From: Nageia nagi
Lineage: Eukaryota; Pinophyta
NCBI GenBank assembly: GCA_050084985.1
Contig: JBITNC010000002.1
Location: 14,756,001-14,820,000 of the forward strand
Direction of reading: 5' to 3'
Length of the DNA: 64,000 bases
Both the position numbers and the translations under genes were made by a program. A model generated the notes under the pieces. It saw only the letters and a program-made list of their open reading frames with translations. It did no database searches and was not told where the DNA came from. Of the stretch, positions 34,490-45,399 are shown piece by piece (position 1 is the stretch's first letter; each line of letters opens with the position of its first letter).

Positions 34490-34960
34490 TGACTATAAGT
34501 ATTGGCTTGGCATCCTCTATGATGACTTATAGTGAACCATAAAATCCATGTATTTTTCATTTACTATAAGTATTGGCTTGGCATCTCCATGATGACTTAC
34601 GGTGCAACATAAATCCAAATATCTTTCATTGATTATAAGTATTGGCTTGGCATATTCATGATGACTTATAGTGCAACATAAATCCAAGTATCTTTCATTA
34701 ACTATAAGTATTGGCTTGGCATCTCCATGATGACTTATAGTGCAACATAAATCCAAGTATCTTTCGTTGACTATAAGTATTGGCTTGGCATCTCCGTGAT
34801 GACTTATAGTGTAACATAAATCCAAGTATATTTCATTGAATATAAGTATTGGCTTGGCATCCTCTGTGATGACTTATAGTGTAATATAAATCCAAGTATC
34901 TTTTGGTGACTATAAGCATTGGCTTGGCATCTCCATGATGGCTTATAGCACTCGTGGTCA
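34490..34960. repeat. Tandem array, about 69-bp unit
   Basis: Seven copies beginning CTATAAGTATTGGCTTGGCA, followed by TGATGACTTATAGTG. Copies are similar enough that - strand ORFs run through the array (unit ISHHGDAKPILIVNERYLDL); these are artefacts. Not seen in copia A. Confidence 0.9.
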
Positions 34961-35139
34961 CACTCTTTTCTACTTCCATGATAATGGAATATATTTCCAT
35001 GATGATGAAAGTTTGATCCATGATGATTTATTATTTACATATTATTGATGAAATTTGAATCATTTCACTTGATTCATGCTACCAATTTTGTCATTTACCT
35101 CTTAACTAGTAGCATGGTTAAGATGGACTTCTCATTCTA

Positions 35140-35460
35140 AAATATTGACTCACTCTTGGTAAATTCAAATTTATTTGTTGTGACATCTTGACTCAGTTAA
35201 GTTTATTTATTTTGGTATCTTGAATCACTCTTGGCAAAGTCAAATTTATTTGTTATGGCATCTTGAATCACTCTTGGTAAAGTTAAGTTTATTTGTTGTG
35301 GCATCTTGACTCACTCTTGGCAAAGTCTAGTTTATTTGTTGTTGCATCTTGACTCCCTCTTAGTAAATTCAAGCTTATTTATTGTGCCTTTTTAACTCCC
35401 TCTTGGTAAAATCAAGTGTATTTTGTGTGCCATATTGGTTACTCTTGGTACATTCCCATT
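35140..35460. repeat. Tandem array, about 44-bp unit
   Basis: About seven degenerate copies of TCTTGACTCACTCTTGGTAA followed by a TTTATTTGTTGTGGCA segment. A third distinct array in the element B 3' region. Confidence 0.85.
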
Positions 35461-36089
35461 TTTGTATGGCATCTTATGGCTTTATGCATCTTAATGTGGT
35501 ACTTAAGATGGCCTTGCCATATTGGTCATGATGCTATGTATGTGTTTTTTGATGAAGTTATCATCAAGGGGGAGATATTATCCTATTGGTTATATTATTG
35601 TGATGACACTCCTCATATAAAATAACTACACAAGTGATCATGCCCATGTCTTTATATTTGCACAAGTGGTATTCTTAGATATCATACTTGATGATTTATG
35701 TCATCCTTGTTGTGCATTTATGATGCTTTATTATGATCAGTGTATGGATAGTGTGATTCATCTATCCTTTATGATATGACTATGATGCCTCTAATTGATC
35801 TTGTTATTTGAGTTGCTTATGACTTGCAGGCTCCTTTGAGATTGTAGGTTGCTTACCTCAAGTATGCAGGCTCTTTGAGACTCTTCATGACTTCCAGTTG
35901 GATGACTACTTCATGTACATTGAAACCAATTGTGGTTAATGATTATATTTGATAAAGTAGTGAGTCTCAAACTAGATCTTTCTTACTTCACAAATATGTA
36001 AAAAAGTTCTCATCTTCGTTGTATCTATTTAGAGAAGAACTCTCTTACTTTCTCTTCTTCTTTGCTCTTACTCGCTCTATCCAAATATT

Positions 36090-36103
36090 GCATTAAGGGG
36101 GAG
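36090..36103 (+). promoter_or_regulatory. Polypurine tract of element B
   Basis: GCATTAAGGGGGAG directly precedes the 3' LTR. It primes plus-strand DNA synthesis in LTR elements. Confidence 0.8.
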
Positions 36104-36580
36104 TGTTGGAATGTATAATGCATTATTGTAAAGGTTTTTCTTAAATCTTCTATGTAAATTCACTAATACTTAAATATATTATTTGATACCTTAAGTATTT
36201 TACTGAATATAATAATGTAACTTGTCCTACACTCCAAGTCATGAGCATGCCCCTTGGGTCAAAAATGTGCATATTATGCTTAGGTCATCCAAGGAGGGAT
36301 TTTGGCCTATAAATAGAAGGCTCCCTCTTTGTAATGAGATACCAATTATGGAGTAAAGATATGCTATAGGATAGAAATGTAGGAGTTAAGATTAGGAGAA
36401 TTGTAAGAGTGTTGCATTTGTGAGAGAAGTAAAGATCTAGTTAGTGGATGTACTCCTACTTGGAGGAACCACTTTACATCTTATATTATGAGATTGCTTT
36501 GTGTATTTGTTGGATGTAATTGTGAGCTTTCATGTGATCTTGGTAGTTTAGAAATCATATTGTTAATGTTAGTTCCTTCA
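36104..36580 (+). repeat. 3' LTR of element B
   Basis: 477 bp, TGTTGGAATG to GTTCCTTCA, followed by the target duplication AAAAG and then by the resumed transposase pseudogene. Confidence 0.92.
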
Positions 36581-37170
36581 AAAAGGATTTGATTCAACAA
36601 TCTAGAACTTTTGGCTTGACAATGGTTGGTCAATTTAATGAATTATTGAATGCATTAGATCTTGGTTCTATAACATGATTGTGGAGAAAACTGTATCCAA
36701 GTAGTATGCTATGAGATTCAATGCTAGAGTATTTTAATTTATACAAACTTTATCAGAAAATGATTTTAGGTTTCATGGAAGATGAAAGGGTTTTTAGTGC
36801 TTTGCAATATGTTAAATAAAAAATATGAAATCGATTGGACAAAAATCTTGAAAGTTGTTTATGAATTTATGTCTCACATCATACACTAAAAAGCTTTCCC
36901 TATGATAAAGCAATAGCGTTATGGAAATCATTGAGCAAGAAAAGGGGAGTAAATCAAACAACTGAAAAGGAGGATAAGGATATCTTAATAGATCACATTC
37001 TGAATGTATCACAAGATTCAGATGCATGCACTAATAGAGCTAGTTCTCTAATAAATATTGTTACAACTACCATAACTATGAGTCAAATTTTTTACTATGA
37101 CCTATATTGTAATTTGTTAGGAACTTTTTCGATTTTTCACTATGTGGATGGAATTGAATGTTGTTTTTAA
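36581..37170 (+). pseudogene. hAT-like transposase, 3' part
   Basis: It resumes exactly after the element B target duplication. Broken frames give GLTMVGQFNELLNALDL, LYQKMILGFMEDERVFSALQ, NRLDKNLESCL and LKSFPYDKAIALWKS, which fit the C-terminal region (helical insert end and dimerisation part) of ZNF862-like hAT transposases. The last open piece (36931-37170) has no further recognised motif. With 19250-21263 it makes one gene of at least 2.6 kb split by a 15.3-kb insertion. Confidence 0.75.
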
Positions 37171-37249
37171 ATAATGTTATGCAGACATTATACTTGAAAT
37201 TTGTTAAGTTAGATTAAATTATTGATAGTTATTCTAATTTATATGATGA

Positions 37250-37560
37250 ATGCATGCATCTTTAATCTTGATTCTTAACATAGATGATCATCAGTATCTT
37301 GATATAGATAATCATCAATGTATTGACACATTCAATTGTTAGTGTCCTAACATAAATGAATGACATAGAAGATTATTTATGTTAGAACACTAATGATTAT
37401 CTATGCCAATACATTGATGATTATCTATGTCAATACACTGACGATCATATTTGTCAAGACATAGATAATCGTTAGTGTCAATACACTAATGATCATCTAT
37501 GTATTGACATTGAATATCATTTGCATTAATACATTAACAATCTTCTATGTTTGAATAGTA
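37250..37560. repeat. Palindromic repeat array, GATGATCATC-like core
   Basis: About ten degenerate units such as CATAGATGATCATCAGTATC and CAATACATTGATGATTATC, in both orientations, at roughly 30-bp spacing. The core is self-complementary. Related arrays lie at 18354-18660 and 40615-41098. Confidence 0.8.
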
Positions 37561-37599
37561 CATACAAATGCTATCATTCAAAGAAAATACTTGGCCAAA

Positions 37600-37701
37600 C
37601 ATTGAATGATTACACTAATATTCCTCTAAAAACATAAGTCATTCAAAAAACCTATCATTCAAAGCTATCATTGAATGATTACACTAATATTCCTCTAAAA
37701 A
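37600..37701. repeat. 33-bp direct duplication
   Basis: CATTGAATGATTACACTAAT plus ATTCCTCTAAAAA occurs at 37600-37632 and again at 37669-37701 without change. Surrounding DNA to 38040 is built from ATTCAAAACATAC-like words. Confidence 0.85.
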
Positions 37702-38169
37702 AGCTATCATTCAAAATACATACATATGCAAACATACAATGATTCAGAACATACTTTTTCATAAAGAAAATACTTTTGTTCATGATTCATGGGCATTACT
37801 ATTCATTTCAATCGTTCAATGTCTTACAATAATCATTGAGAAAATATTATTTTAAAATACCATTTCTATAGTTTGAAAATTTGAACATAGTTGCAAATGC
37901 TATCATTCAAAACACATATTTATTCAAATATTCAATGATTCAAAACATACTTTAAAATTTTTTGATCATACTCATGCAAACATTCAATTTCTAACAATAA
38001 TTGTAATCATTTAGAAAAAAACTTTCTTGTATTATCAACAACACCACAACAACAAATAAGTACAACAAGTCTTTCTAAAATTAAAAAAAACTTTGTAAAA
38101 GTTTTTATAAAAAATATTTCAAACAACCAAATTCCAATTTATGTTTAAATTTGAAATACTATCTTTTGA

Positions 38170-39450
38170 ATAATTTCCTCAACATTCTCTTGATTCTCCA
38201 CACTTTGATGCTTAAGAATAGTATCTTAAATAAATGTATGTGAGATGTTGACCCTAACTCTACTACCCTCAATACTCCCCTTTGTGCGGTATCCAATACT
38301 TGAACTTAGTTTCTCAACTCTTTTCCTCCATCCTCTCCATGTATCTCCACACTTTAGTCTCCTCTTTTAACTTCATCAAAACATGGTAGTCCATATTATG
38401 CTCCTTTATTATTAATTTCAATGCTTTATTATCCTTTAAAGCTTTAAAGAGCTTCTCCTTTTCCATGGATGCATTTAGTAGGCTCTTCCTTGCCCGTTCA
38501 ACTTAAACAACCAAGTTGTTTACTTATTTTCCCAATTTATCAAAGTTGGATTGAAAAATAAACTAAAGACGATATTTAGATACGAAAATTGAAATAAAAT
38601 AAGAAAATGAAATTACAATATACATCGCTTATACTACTAATTTGCTTACAAAATTCTTACCTTTGCTACTGCTTTTGCAACTTTAGTAATTTTCACCTTT
38701 TGCATATCAATGTTCCAAGAGTTTTAATAGACTTGGGCTTTGGCATTTAAATTTTCTAACTTGGTTAAAATGTGATTAATGTCAATGTATGCATACAAGG
38801 AAGAAAATTTTGTCTTTCCTAATGTGGTCGCTTTAAAATATGCCATAAGCTTCTTTGGAGAATTTTCCAACTCCAAAAATATCTTTTCCCTCTACTCATA
38901 GTTTGTAAACCTCATGTTGATCTCTTTGAACATTACTTTTGCATGAAATTCCCAAATATTCACACTCAAAATGTTAGGAAGAACAAAATTCTTGATTGTT
39001 TCCTCCATATTCGAGCAAATTAAACTATCAACTGAAATAGACAGGTCTAAATCTTCATCATCTTCCTCTTCTTCTTCTATGACTATCATTCTAGTCATGA
39101 TATGTTGTGTTACCCTCTCTGGAGGCTTTTGGCTTGCAACATCTTGATGTTGACTCTCTTTCCCTTTGCATTCACCATGCATGGTGCCTTGCTCATCTAT
39201 CATTCCATTTAGGTAATTCTCATTAAGGTATGGTGTACAAAGACCTACAATATTAAATGTGGTTGAATTAACATTTGATAAAGTAAAATTTGGGATGTCA
39301 CTAATTGATGGAATATTGTAAGATCCAAAAGCTTTCACTTTGATTATTCTTCTACTTCTCCCTCTTTGAGTAGAATTAGCTCTACCATCAATTGAAATAG
39401 TTCATAAAATATCTGAAGGAATCTGTTTACCTCTTGGTTGCATTTATACC
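38170..39450 (-). pseudogene. Decayed coiled-coil gene with one visible intron, unrecognised
   Basis: The clearest open piece (38892-39338, 148 codons) holds a run of acidic residues (VIEEEEEDDEDLDL). Sense-strand text extends both ways: upstream to about 39450 (PRGKQIPSD, GRANSTQRGRSRR, both with stops nearby) and downstream through LENSPKKLMAYFKATTLGKT to KVAKAVAK. There a donor (AAG|GTAAGAAT, about 38660) and an acceptor (TCTTTAG|TTT, about 38562) define a roughly 100-bp phase-0 intron. After it FIFQSNFDKLGK and RARKSLLNASMEKEKLFKAL continue as coiled coil. In-frame stops show decay. Family unknown; flanking arrays suggest a DNA-transposon accessory gene. Confidence 0.45.
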
Positions 39451-40614
39451 TAGCCTCTCATCTATGAAATAGGGGGTGGAAGCACTTCTCATAAAATAAT
39501 GGGTTGCTTTTGAGGAATTGAAATATTGGGCCTCTCACCTTCAAAAATTCAAATTTATTGGATTAATTGTAATATACTGCATTGCAAATGATAAGAAATA
39601 CATAATTATTTTAAGGTATTCATCTAAGACTACTTTTCTTACCTTCTAGCTCCAAGACTTATGTGGATTCTATGGAAATGGGTTATCCTTGTGTTACTTT
39701 CCCTGTTGATGGTGGAGAAACTATATTTAGAACCATATTTGCATCTATAAACCATAAATAATTCCAAAAATATTTAGAAACTAGAATAAATGATTGTCTG
39801 TAATCTCACTAATGATTTTCAAGGGTAAGTCACTAACAATCATCTGTAGGATGACACAAATGATTGTCTATAAGAAGACACAAAAAAGCCCCCAAAAATG
39901 GAATGTCCAATTCTCTCCCTTGTAAAATTATTCAGGCCTAAAAAAACTCTATTGTAACCTTTAAGAAAGGGTTCTTGACATCTTGCAAATTGAGGCCCCT
40001 TCTCAAGGGATTATGGTTAACTACAAACAATATATTAAATCATCAAATCTTTCAAAGTAAAAAAATTACAAAAGAGTAAAAGACACATAAAAATCAATTA
40101 AGACAATACTCTACAAGTTTCCCATTGACTATCATTGTAACAATCAATTTTTCATTCTTGAATGAGTTAACAATTGCATCAAGAAAAGGAATATCATTTG
40201 AAAACATGCCCATTGAAACCAATGGTATAAGGTCAAATTCTTATATCTAACTAAAATTATACATAGGAGTGGCAAGAATCTCAAAAATTTAGGAGCAAAT
40301 AAGATTCTTATAACTATATGATAGTACAATAGCCATTGCAGCAACATTGGAAGTCAATATGATGATCGACTGATCCTATGTAGTGAAGTCTCAAGGAAGG
40401 GTGGATTTATAACTCAGGAGGGTGAGGAACAACTTGGAAAGTTGTGTGGGTAAAGGAGGGGCAAGGGGGAATGGAGGGAAAAATAGATCTAGAGAGATCA
40501 AAGTGATGAAATGAGGTGAAAATGATCAATGAAAGCCCTTTTATAATAGTTGACATGTGTTTGCATTTATGATGTACAATCATATTTAATGCCTTTTTTG
40601 ATAAGTCATTTTAT
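39451..40614. other. Unassigned DNA
   Basis: Mostly without recognisable content. A Pro-containing - strand stretch to about 39540 may continue the coiled-coil pseudogene upstream. Nothing else was found. Confidence 0.4.
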
Positions 40615-41098
40615 TTGAAGTGCAGACAATCGACAATGCCAATGTATAGATGATCAACTACATAAAAACATTAATTATCATTTGTATGAAAAGCATAGAT
40701 GATCATCTATACAAAATCAAATATGATCATCTATATAAAGTGTAGATGATCATCTATGCTTTTGTACAAACAATAGTCTATACATTTATGTAGATGATTG
40801 TATGTGCTTTTTACAGATGATCATCTATGCTTTTATGCAAATGATAGTCCCTCCCTTTATGTAGATAATCATCTTTATTAAAGTGTAGATGATCATTTAT
40901 ATAAAAGTGCTAATGATCATCTTCACTTTTATACAAAAGATCACCTACACTTTTATGTAGAGGATCATCTTTACATTTACGCAAGTGATCATCTATAATA
41001 TATATAGACGTTTTTCTACATAAAAGCATAGATGATTGTCTCTACAATATGTAGATGATCATCCCCATAAAATGGAAGATGAATCATCTATCTGTAAG
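40615..41098. repeat. Palindromic repeat array, GTAGATGATCATCTAT unit
   Basis: More than a dozen units with the self-complementary core GATGATCATC, often extended to TGTAGATGATCATCTATGCT. Spacers carry TTTATGCAAATGATAG-like words. It could form cruciforms or act as clustered protein-binding sites. Confidence 0.85.
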
Positions 41099-41107
41099 AA
41101 TCAATTG

Positions 41108-42539
41108 TCATAATTTCATAAAATTAAAAAATATATATATATCACCAAAAATTTCCTACTTAAAAAACAAATTCACCACTTACCCTATATGAATTTTGAA
41201 CACCTTTCACCATGACTTCGAAGTGTGTTCACCAAAATTTGAAAATTTTACTTTCGCCATCTTTCCTTATGCATAATGTTGATCCGCATCATTTCCCTTA
41301 GGGTGAGTTCCACATTTAGTCTATCTTGCATGGTTGAGATAATTTGAAATTGTTTATAATATATCTCCACAATGAGATTTTTTAAGGCTTCTACATTTTT
41401 TTCTACCACTTCTATTTATAATTTTATCTTACATGGTCGAGACCTTAAATGAGTACGTTCTAGGGAAATCTTAGTGATGAATATGTAGCCAAATGACTAT
41501 AATTCAAAATTCAAAATCTAAATTTGGTTATTTTTGGTGGGTCTCAGGCTCGATAATATTGCTATGATTTTATATTAATTTTTTATTTTCTAGGGGGAAT
41601 AGTTGAATTTTTATTTTTATTTTTATTTTTATATTTTTTAACCAATATAGCCTTGAAATGATTATATAAATATATAAACCAATACGACTCAAGTTTCCAA
41701 TTCCATATATAAGGATAATTTGAGTCTCTATATTTCGTGTGTATTTTTCTTTGGAGAATAAGATTACAACATTCAAATTTTAGTAGAAAATAAAAGATCC
41801 AAAATTTACAAGTATCAATTGATTTGTATTTCTTAATATTTTATCATTCTATCCAATTTTCAAAGTCATTAGATGGTTCAATAATTCATCGATTTATCCA
41901 ATTTATGTTGAATTTTACCTATCATTGCAAAATCTTTTTTACTATTATTCCATCAAATTTTACCTATCATTGTGACCATTTTTTACTGTCATCCCATCAA
42001 ATGTTCCCTATCATTGTAAATATTTTTAACTATTATTCTATCAAACTTTTCCTATCATTGTGACCATTTTACCATCATCCTGTCAGATCTAGTTTATTGT
42101 TTTGTCAAATTTTAATAGTCATTAGATGCTTGACCAATTCATTGTTCTATCTATTCAACATTATTGTCCCATCAAGATTAAGAAGTTGTTTCATCTAATA
42201 TATCATGTTATTTATGCATTATTAGTTTGTTTATACCACATTCACCATGTTTCATTTCCATTTTTTATAAATATTTGGATGATATTTTTATTTTTACAAT
42301 ATCATATGTAGATGGTATCTACTGCAAATGGTAATAAACAAGGTAAAACTTATTTGAATAAGACTTAACAGGGTATTTGATCATATTTTGGAAAGTTTTA
42401 GAACTTTAAAGCTATCATGCCATATCAACCAATGGAAGGTACACATACATAAATTAACTATTTTTATTATAATTGTATTTAGAAAATATAAATATAAATT
42501 TTTTAATAGTAGTATGAGTAATGGTAGTGTAAACTTCAA
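41108..42539. other. Unassigned AT-rich DNA
   Basis: From about 41930 to 42080 a CATCAAATTTTACCTATCATTG motif recurs about four times at 50-bp spacing. No gene was recognised. Confidence 0.5.
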
Positions 42540-43660
42540 AGAAAATTAACATCCTCCATTCGATAGTGAGGATGAGAAAATGATAGAAATCGAGGAGATT
42601 TCTGATAACGAATCTAACCATAAAAATTTCAATGATAATGCAACATCATATGCACCAAAAAGCTCATCTTCCTGAGAAAGCTCCTCAAAGAAAAAAACTA
42701 AACTAGATAAAAGAAAGAACTTTTCAAGGTGAATAGGCTACAAAATACACATTCCTTGAACTAGTTGAGCTAGAAGATGAGAGTGTTATTCCAATAGAGT
42801 GTAAATATAAAATTTGCACTTAGAAATTTAAAAAAGAATTTAAAATGCAATTAAAATTGGACATAAAACAAAAACATCTTGGGAAAAGATATTGGATAAA
42901 AATTCAACTTGATGGGAAAAAAGACAGAGTCTATTGGAAAGATAAAAAAGATGTCCTTCATTACAACTATGAAGAACAATATAATAAGAAGATGAGAGAG
43001 CAATAAGAGATTGATGAAAAAGGTGGTATGATTATTGATCAATTTGAAAAATTAACATAGTATGATAAGGTGTCTAAAATTGTAGAATTTTCACTTATGT
43101 TCTAAATGCTCAAAAATAGTTGACTAATGAAAAGCATTCTTAATCTTAAAGATTATTTGAGATATGTTGGAGTCCACCATTTCCCTCATGCATATTAGTC
43201 TAAGTGTAGTGGTTAGGAAATTACCAAATCTCTTATAGTTATTGAGATTCAAGATTTATAGAAAAAAGTAAAATAGTCAAAATTTATATCATTATAAAAT
43301 GATGAAGTTACAACAATTGATAATACATCATGGATGTGTATTCATGTTTACATATTTGAAGGTAATTGCAAGCTTCCACATCTACTTTATTTTAAAAAAA
43401 TGATAGAAAGTTGCAATATAGAAAATTTGTTCAATTTAGTTATCCAAAGTTTGAAAAATACTACACAAATGATTGAACATGAAATAGCTACAAAGTTAGT
43501 ATGTTTTGGAGTTGATGGTGCATCTGTCATGCATAGGAATAAAAATGGTCTTTGTATTTGACCAAGGTTATATGTAAGGAATTTTGGGAAAATGAAATAA
43601 ATAAAATAGTGGTGAAATAAGTTCAAAATCTTGGCCATTATATCCCAAAATCAAGTAGAA
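42540..43660 (+). pseudogene. Second hAT-like (ZNF862-like) transposase remnant
   Basis: It shares with 19250-21263 the sequence IECKYKIC (zinc-finger start, about 42795), KHLGKRYW, then TIDNTSWMCIHVYIFEG and LVCFGVDGASVMHRNKNGLC at 43490-43560. The upstream part is Glu/Asp-rich (SEDEKMIEIEEISDNE near 42560). The open piece 43334-43561 covers the central block. It ends before the HRLNLA block, which is missing here. Homology between the two copies is obvious but diverged, so they are separate old insertions. Confidence 0.7.
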
Positions 43661-43742
43661 GATATGGTGATATTTAAAATTTTTTAAGAACTATGATGTA
43701 AAAAAGTAGTGATAATTTTAATGAATATATGTGTAATAGGGG

Positions 43743-43962
43743 AAGATGAACATCTAAGAGGAGATGATAAAAATCTTGTTAGATAAGACAAGCATCTTGT
43801 TGGAGAATATGAGTATCGTATTGGAGAAGATGAGCATCTTGTTGGAGAAGACGAACATCTTATTAGAGGAGATGAGCATCTAGTGGGAGAAGATGAGCAT
43901 CTTATTACAAAATATAAATATCTTGTTGCATAATATGAACATATTATCAAAGGATATGAGAA
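43743..43962. repeat. 21-bp tandem array, GATGAGCATCTTGTTGGAGAA
   Basis: About ten units; the clearest are at 43800-43930. On the + strand it reads as a DEHLVGE heptad; on the - strand it makes a Ser/Cys/Arg-rich frame, an artefact. The GATG-CATC core recalls the arrays near the first hAT-like copy. Confidence 0.85.
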
Positions 43963-44039
43963 ACCTATAACTTCAAGAATGTATTAAAATAATTTTTAGT
44001 AATTTAGACTAAATTTGATATCTAAATGATGTAATAACT

Positions 44040-44621
44040 TCACCATTGGATAGATCTCGTCGAGTACATGTGAAATGAGTGGTCAGAGAAAAGTTTTGAG
44101 ATAGTAATGATAAGTATAAAGAAGCATCGAATGTGTATGGACAAGTGAAAGTGTTTAATAAAGGGGTCTTAGTGATGGTTCATCTTTGCAAAGAAATATT
44201 TCCAAAAGGATCTTATAATAAGCTAAAAATAAAGAAGATTGGACCCTTAAGATTTTGCAAAGAAGGAATGATAATGCTTATAAGGTGGAGTTACCAGATG
44301 ACATGGATATTTCATCTATTGTTAATGTATTTAACTTTTATAAATTTCATGGTGATATAGGTAATTATGAGGTGGTATATATAATAAATTGGGAGCAATA
44401 GATATCAAATAAGAAGGAATGCATTGTATAGATACTTGATTAGAAAGTGATCACCACTAGACATGGCAACTATAACAAATACTTGGTACAATGGAAAGGA
44501 TTATCATGAGAAGATAACACTTGGATTCAAAAGGGTAACTCAAGAAGATTGATAATGACAAGCACTAGGCATTTCATCAATAAAACTCATAGGAATTGAG
44601 TTCTTTTCAACCAAAGGAGAA
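44040..44621 (+). pseudogene. Ty3-gypsy integrase C-terminus and chromodomain
   Basis: Broken + strand frames read DSNDKYKEASNVYG and VKVFNKGVLVMVHLCKEIFP, then LKIKKIGPLRF and NAYKVELPDDMDISSIVNVF, the integrase C-terminal region of plant chromoviruses. The chromodomain follows as KVITTRHGNYNKYLVQWKGL, S, stop, EDNTWIQ. Three or more stops interrupt it. The rest of gag-pol is absent upstream, so only the 3' end of an element remains. Chromodomains direct integration toward particular chromatin. Confidence 0.88.
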
Positions 44622-45173
44622 TGTTGTACCACCTTGCGAGGCCTATAACTTTTGATCTAGGTACTTGTTTGATGAAATGTTAGTACTCAAATCAAATTTA
44701 ATTAAATTTTGCATATCATGGAAAGGTTTGCTTTATAGGCCTTCACCATTTTCTAACTTTGCTTGAAAAATTCATCTAGGGGCCCAAAATCAGCTTTTAA
44801 TGCAATTTCATTCTTTTTATAAATCTTAGGATTTTAATATCTTTTATTTTAGAACTATAATAAACTGATATTTTGCTTTAATCTTAATTATTATATAACA
44901 ATTATGGAGAGCCAATTTTTGGCCCAATTTGAGCTTTTTCTAAATAAAATAGAGAAAAAGATGAAATAGGAAAAAAGACAAAATAAGGAAAAAGATAATA
45001 GGCTTTTTTAGGGTTTAGTTTTTCCTATATTACTTATTGTAATCCATTTTGAAAGGGGTGTAGATGTAGGAAATAAAGAATTCCACTTATGGATTTCATT
45101 TTCCATTGATTTGTTTTTATGATTGTGAATCAATATAAAGTCCTATTTTGGTCTCTTGCAAGAATCTATATCA
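44622..45173 (+). repeat. 3' LTR of the gypsy remnant
   Basis: A purine tract (CCAAAGGAGAA) precedes TGTTGTACCACCTTGCGAGG. The end is taken at ...CTATATCA by alignment with the reverse complement of the solo LTR at 61169-61602 (shared landmarks: TAACTTTTGATC, TCCATTGATTT, TTGTGAATCAAT, GGTCTCTTG). Confidence 0.72.
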
Positions 45174-45399
45174 ATTATGACATGTGATATGAAATGACTT
45201 GAATACACCAATAATGTTATATGAAATGATTTAAATACACTATATGATCCAAAAAATGTCTTAGATAAGGAAAGCAATTGTTCAACCTAGATATTTTCTA
45301 AAGTGTCAAAAACCAGTCCAAAAGTGGGAAGTTGGCATCCTTATTGTACCACTAAAACTATTTTTGCATAATGCATCTTCTACATTATAGTTCACCTTT

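Larger units (their letters stand above)
21264..36580 (+). mobile_element. Copia-related LTR element B, non-autonomous, interrupted by copia C
   Basis: LTRs at 21264-21738 and 36104-36580 carry TG...CA ends and a perfect AAAAG target duplication (21259-21263 and 36581-36585). A clear PBS follows the 5' LTR and a polypurine tract (AAGGGGGAG) precedes the 3' LTR. The LTRs, leader and 3' region are homologous to copia A. Where A has gag-pol, B has about 2.7 kb of unrelated DNA with no recognisable protease, integrase or RT. Without copia C it is about 8.5 kb. This is the pattern of a large retrotransposon derivative (LARD) mobilised by A-like relatives. The LTRs differ at roughly 8 percent by eye. 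Confidence 0.88.
37267..41107. mobile_element. Candidate DNA transposon bounded by inverted GATGATCATC arrays
   Basis: The left edge CTTGATTCTTAACATAGATG (37267) resembles the reverse complement of the right edge (CAATTGATTCTTACAGATAG, ending 41107): TTGATTCTTA and TAGATGAT match, with a small indel. Each side continues into an array. The coiled-coil gene lies between. No target duplication was recognised and the hAT-like pseudogene ends just outside, so the true element could be larger. Tentative. Confidence 0.3.

Noticed and set aside
34517-35021. Repetitive - strand frames with ISHHGDAKPILIV units
   Set aside because: They follow the 69-bp tandem array in the untranslated 3' region of element B.
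34110-35460. CRISPR-like direct repeats
   Set aside because: Repeats are degenerate, tandem without unique spacers of fixed length, and lie in a plant retrotransposon.
40615-41098. Palindromic array as a replication origin or transcription terminator
   Set aside because: Palindromes alone do not show this; a transposon-end array explains them better.
43684-43950. Ser/Cys/Arg-rich - strand frame
   Set aside because: Antisense of the 21-bp array; no independent coding evidence.
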